Below, in pieces: positions 62,203 to 64,000 of a stretch of 64,000 nucleotides of DNA. The stretch spans positions 1,426,001-1,490,000 of the forward strand of contig NZ_CP077172.1 of NCBI RefSeq assembly GCF_050231725.1, given 5' to 3'. Every line of letters starts with the position of its first letter. Within the stretch, counting starts at the first letter, position 1. The position numbers were made by a program, and so were the translations under genes. Below the pieces are notes generated by a model that saw only the letters and a list, made by a program, of their open reading frames with translations, was not told the origin of the DNA and did no database searches. The DNA comes from Fusobacterium nucleatum_L (GTDB lineage Bacteria; Fusobacteriota; Fusobacteriia; Fusobacteriales; Fusobacteriaceae).

Positions 62203-63489
62203 ATGAACAAAAGAGAATACTACGAAAATGGCCAATTGAAAATTGAGTACAATTATGATGGAAATAAATTGCAAGGCTTATCTAAAGAATATTATGAGAA
62301 TGGTCATTTAAAAGCAGAAAATAATTATAAAGATGGTAAATGGGATGGTTTGTGCAAAGAATATTATGAAGATGGGCAATTGAGATTAGAATATAACTAT
62401 AAAGATGATGAGTTTGATGGTTTATGCAAGGATTACTATAAAAATGGCCAATTAAAATTAGAAAATAATTATAAAAATGGAAAATTTGAAGGAATATCAA
62501 GAAAATACTATGAAAATGGTCAAATAGAAGATGAGTATAATTGTAAAGAAGATAAATTAGACGGTTTATGCAAGGGTTATTACGAAAATGGCCAATTAAA
62601 ATATGAACATAACTATAAAGAAGGTAAGTTTAGTGGACTATGTAAGTATTATTATGAAAATGGGCAATTAAAATTGGAAAATAATTACAGAGAAGGTCAA
62701 TTAGATGGTTTATGTAAAGGGTATTATGCAAGTGGTCAACTAGATGTAGAATGTAATTATAAAAAAGAGCAACTAAATGGACTGTGTAGAAAATATTATG
62801 AAAACGGAGAATTAAAAATAGAAAATAATTATAAAGAGGGAAAAGAATATTTTGGTAAAGAATTTGAATATTTTAAAGAAGAAAACTATCAAAAAATATT
62901 AAAGATAAGTTACTACATTTGTGATGAACAAGATAATAAAATAATATATCAAGAAGACTATCAAAATGATTCTTCAGAACTGATTATTAGAAAAAATTAT
63001 TTAATATTAAATGGAGAAAGAATTTGTCTCTCTAGAAAATTAATAAAAAATGAAAAAGAAATACAAAGTATAAATGATAATATAAAATTATTGGTTAATG
63101 GACAATATATAAAATTAGATAAAAATTATTATAATAATCTATGTTCCTATGAAAATATTGTAGGGAAAATTGAAATAAAAGACACAAATATTTTTTTTGA
63201 AAGAGAGTTTATAAACGAAGGAAAACTTAATGGTTTAAAAGTTTTATATAAGGAAAATAAAGAATATATTAATGTTGAGTTATATGAAAATGATAAAAAA
63301 ATAATAGATGATTTAGAAAGTAGAAAAAGATTAATGAGAGAATATTTTATTTTAGATGAAGAAAAAGAAAATTGGATAACTATCCCTTTAAAGAAGGATA
63401 GTTCTAAAAATTCTTCAGTAAAGGGAGTAGTTATATTTATTATTCTTTTGATGATCTTATACTTTATTTATACATCTTTAAGCAAATAA
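62203..63489 (+). CDS. MORN-variant repeat protein (YwqK-like) with C-terminal membrane helix
   Basis: Nine 24-residue units of the form YYENGQLK.E.NYK.GK..GLCK fill residues 1-215, the MORN-variant motif of YwqK family proteins. An unrelated C-terminal half follows, ending in one membrane helix (VVIFIILLMILYFIYTSL) and a short tail, so the repeats should face the cytoplasm. The ATG at 62203 follows GAGGAG; an in-frame upstream extension would include the promoter and is rejected. YwqK is called an antitoxin in some annotations, but no toxin is visible next to it. The length is 428 aa. Confidence 0.83.
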   Translation: MNKREYYENGQLKIEYNYDGNKLQGLSKEYYENGHLKAENNYKDGKWDGLCKEYYEDGQLRLEYNYKDDEFDGLCKDYYKNGQLKLENNYKNGKFEGISRKYYENGQIEDEYNCKEDKLDGLCKGYYENGQLKYEHNYKEGKFSGLCKYYYENGQLKLENNYREGQLDGLCKGYYASGQLDVECNYKKEQLNGLCRKYYENGELKIENNYKEGKEYFGKEFEYFKEENYQKILKISYYICDEQDNKIIYQEDYQNDSSELIIRKNYLILNGERICLSRKLIKNEKEIQSINDNIKLLVNGQYIKLDKNYYNNLCSYENIVGKIEIKDTNIFFEREFINEGKLNGLKVLYKENKEYINVELYENDKKIIDDLESRKRLMREYFILDEEKENWITIPLKKDSSKNSSVKGVVIFIILLMILYFIYTSLSK

Positions 63490-63496
63490 AGTTAAC

Positions 63497-63546
63497 AAAT
63501 ATGCTAAGATGCTCAGAATTAAAATTTTGAACTTGGCATATTTTTT
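63497..63546. terminator. Bidirectional terminator overlapping the PxpC-like gene end
   Basis: AAATATGCTAAG pairs with CTTGGCATATTT with one G-T pair. A T run follows on the plus strand. The stem overlaps the last codons of the minus-strand gene. Confidence 0.65.
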
Positions 63547-64000
63547 CTATTTCCAAATAATTTTTTGATTACATATAATTGTTTTTCTGTGTAAACTTTT
63601 GGCTTAATTAAAAATGATTCTCTTATTTCATCTAAAATTTTATAAAAATCTTTATATTCTTTTTGAGCTTCTTCAATATTTGTAAGACCAAATTCAATAG
63701 TATCATTAGGAACCATCTGAGCAAGTTTAAATAAATCAGCCTTTATAACAGTAGCAATTTTAGTATAGCCACCCGTTGTTTGTCTGTCTGCTAGTAGTAT
63801 TATTGGTTGTCCGTTACCAGGAACTTGTATAGAACCAAAAACTGCTGCATCAGATATTATATCTGCTTTATCCTTGTGTTTTATAATCTCTCCTGATAAT
63901 CTCATTCCCATTCTATCAGCATCTTTTGTAACTTGATATTTATTTTCAAGCATAGTTTTTATAGAGTTTTCATCAAAATAATTATCTTGTGGTCCTAAGA
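63519..64000 (-). CDS. pxpC: Biotin-dependent carboxyltransferase family protein (PxpC/KipA-like), 5' end outside window
   Basis: About 160 C-terminal codons are visible; the frame is open to the right edge (LGPQDNYFDENSIKTMLENKYQVT just before 63953), so the ATG at 63953 is internal. DRMGMRLSGEII, SDAAVFGSIQVPGNGQPIILLADRQTTGGYTKIATVI match PxpC, a subunit of 5-oxoprolinase, or its KipA relative. PxpA and PxpB would be expected just outside the window. Confidence 0.88.
   Translation of the reverse strand, partial: LGPQDNYFDENSIKTMLENKYQVTKDADRMGMRLSGEIIKHKDKADIISDAAVFGSIQVPGNGQPIILLADRQTTGGYTKIATVIKADLFKLAQMVPNDTIEFGLTNIEEAQKEYKDFYKILDEIRESFLIKPKVYTEKQLYVIKKLFGNRKNMPSSKF

Noticed and set aside
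62203..62850. Regular 72-bp repeats as a possible CRISPR array
   Set aside because: The repeats are coding (MORN units), have no unique spacers, and no cas gene is present.

Overview
The window is AT-rich DNA that reads as a Fusobacterium chromosome, most likely F. nucleatum or a close relative. The genus call rests on four things: a FadA-like adhesin; the glutamate fermentation set of the 2-hydroxyglutarate pathway with its Na+-pumping glutaconyl-CoA decarboxylase; the ccdA-trx1-msrAB-modRS oxidative-stress locus known from F. nucleatum; and a Gram-negative envelope set (ExbB/ExbD/TonB, KdsC, OmpA) combined with Firmicute-like gene orders. No rRNA, tRNA, CRISPR array, prophage or intact insertion sequence was seen.

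Layout. 1-13.7 kb (all minus): the end of a U32 peptidase-family gene, dnaB, rplI, a YybS-like membrane protein, dnaX, a strikingly degenerate NtrC-type regulator, tonB-exbD-exbB with a small secreted protein and a 936-residue TPR protein, a DUF116 protein, then a class-I amidotransferase hydrolase and a Crp/Fnr-like regulator. 13.9-17.2 kb (plus): an SDR, mgtC-like, ruvC, kdsC and an unrecognised gene. 17.3-30.2 kb (minus): one long glutamate-fermentation cluster headed by a PRD/PTS-type regulator and ending in a cytoplasmic leucine-rich-repeat protein. Gct loads CoA onto (R)-2-hydroxyglutarate, HgdCAB dehydrates it, GcdABCD decarboxylates glutaconyl-CoA and pumps Na+, and GltS brings in glutamate with Na+. 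30.4-35.3 kb (minus): ccdA, trx1, msrAB, modR, modS. 35.6-43.7 kb (plus): an OLD-family ATPase/Toprim nuclease, a small membrane protein, a three-gene glycerol-3-phosphate dehydrogenase-like oxidoreductase cluster behind an attenuator-like leader, and a TPR/ankyrin operon. 43.8-48.4 kb (minus): a TetR regulator, a flavodoxin and a CydDC-like ABC exporter pair. 48.9-59.5 kb (plus): plsX-fabH-fabD-acpP-fabF-rnc-radical SAM-rng-coaD-radA-disA. 59.6-62 kb (plus): a five-gene envelope operon (FadA-like, two coiled-coil proteins, a lipoprotein, OmpA). The window ends with a MORN/YwqK repeat protein and the 3' part of a PxpC-like gene.

The most interesting signals are these. (1) msrAB has no ATG, GTG or TTG start upstream of its catalytic GCFWG motif. 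Its frame is entered by a -1 shift at an A9 run just before the trx1 stop, which would make a secreted Trx-MsrA-MsrB fusion. (2) trx1 carries a tail that is one-third methionine. (3) A three-copy, 150-200 bp palindromic element has outer stems that differ from copy to copy yet stay self-complementary; two inverted copies bracket the ABC exporter genes. (4) The NtrC-like protein has lost its Walker B, GAFTGA and arginine-finger residues. (5) Several leader and intergenic hairpins probably tune operons.
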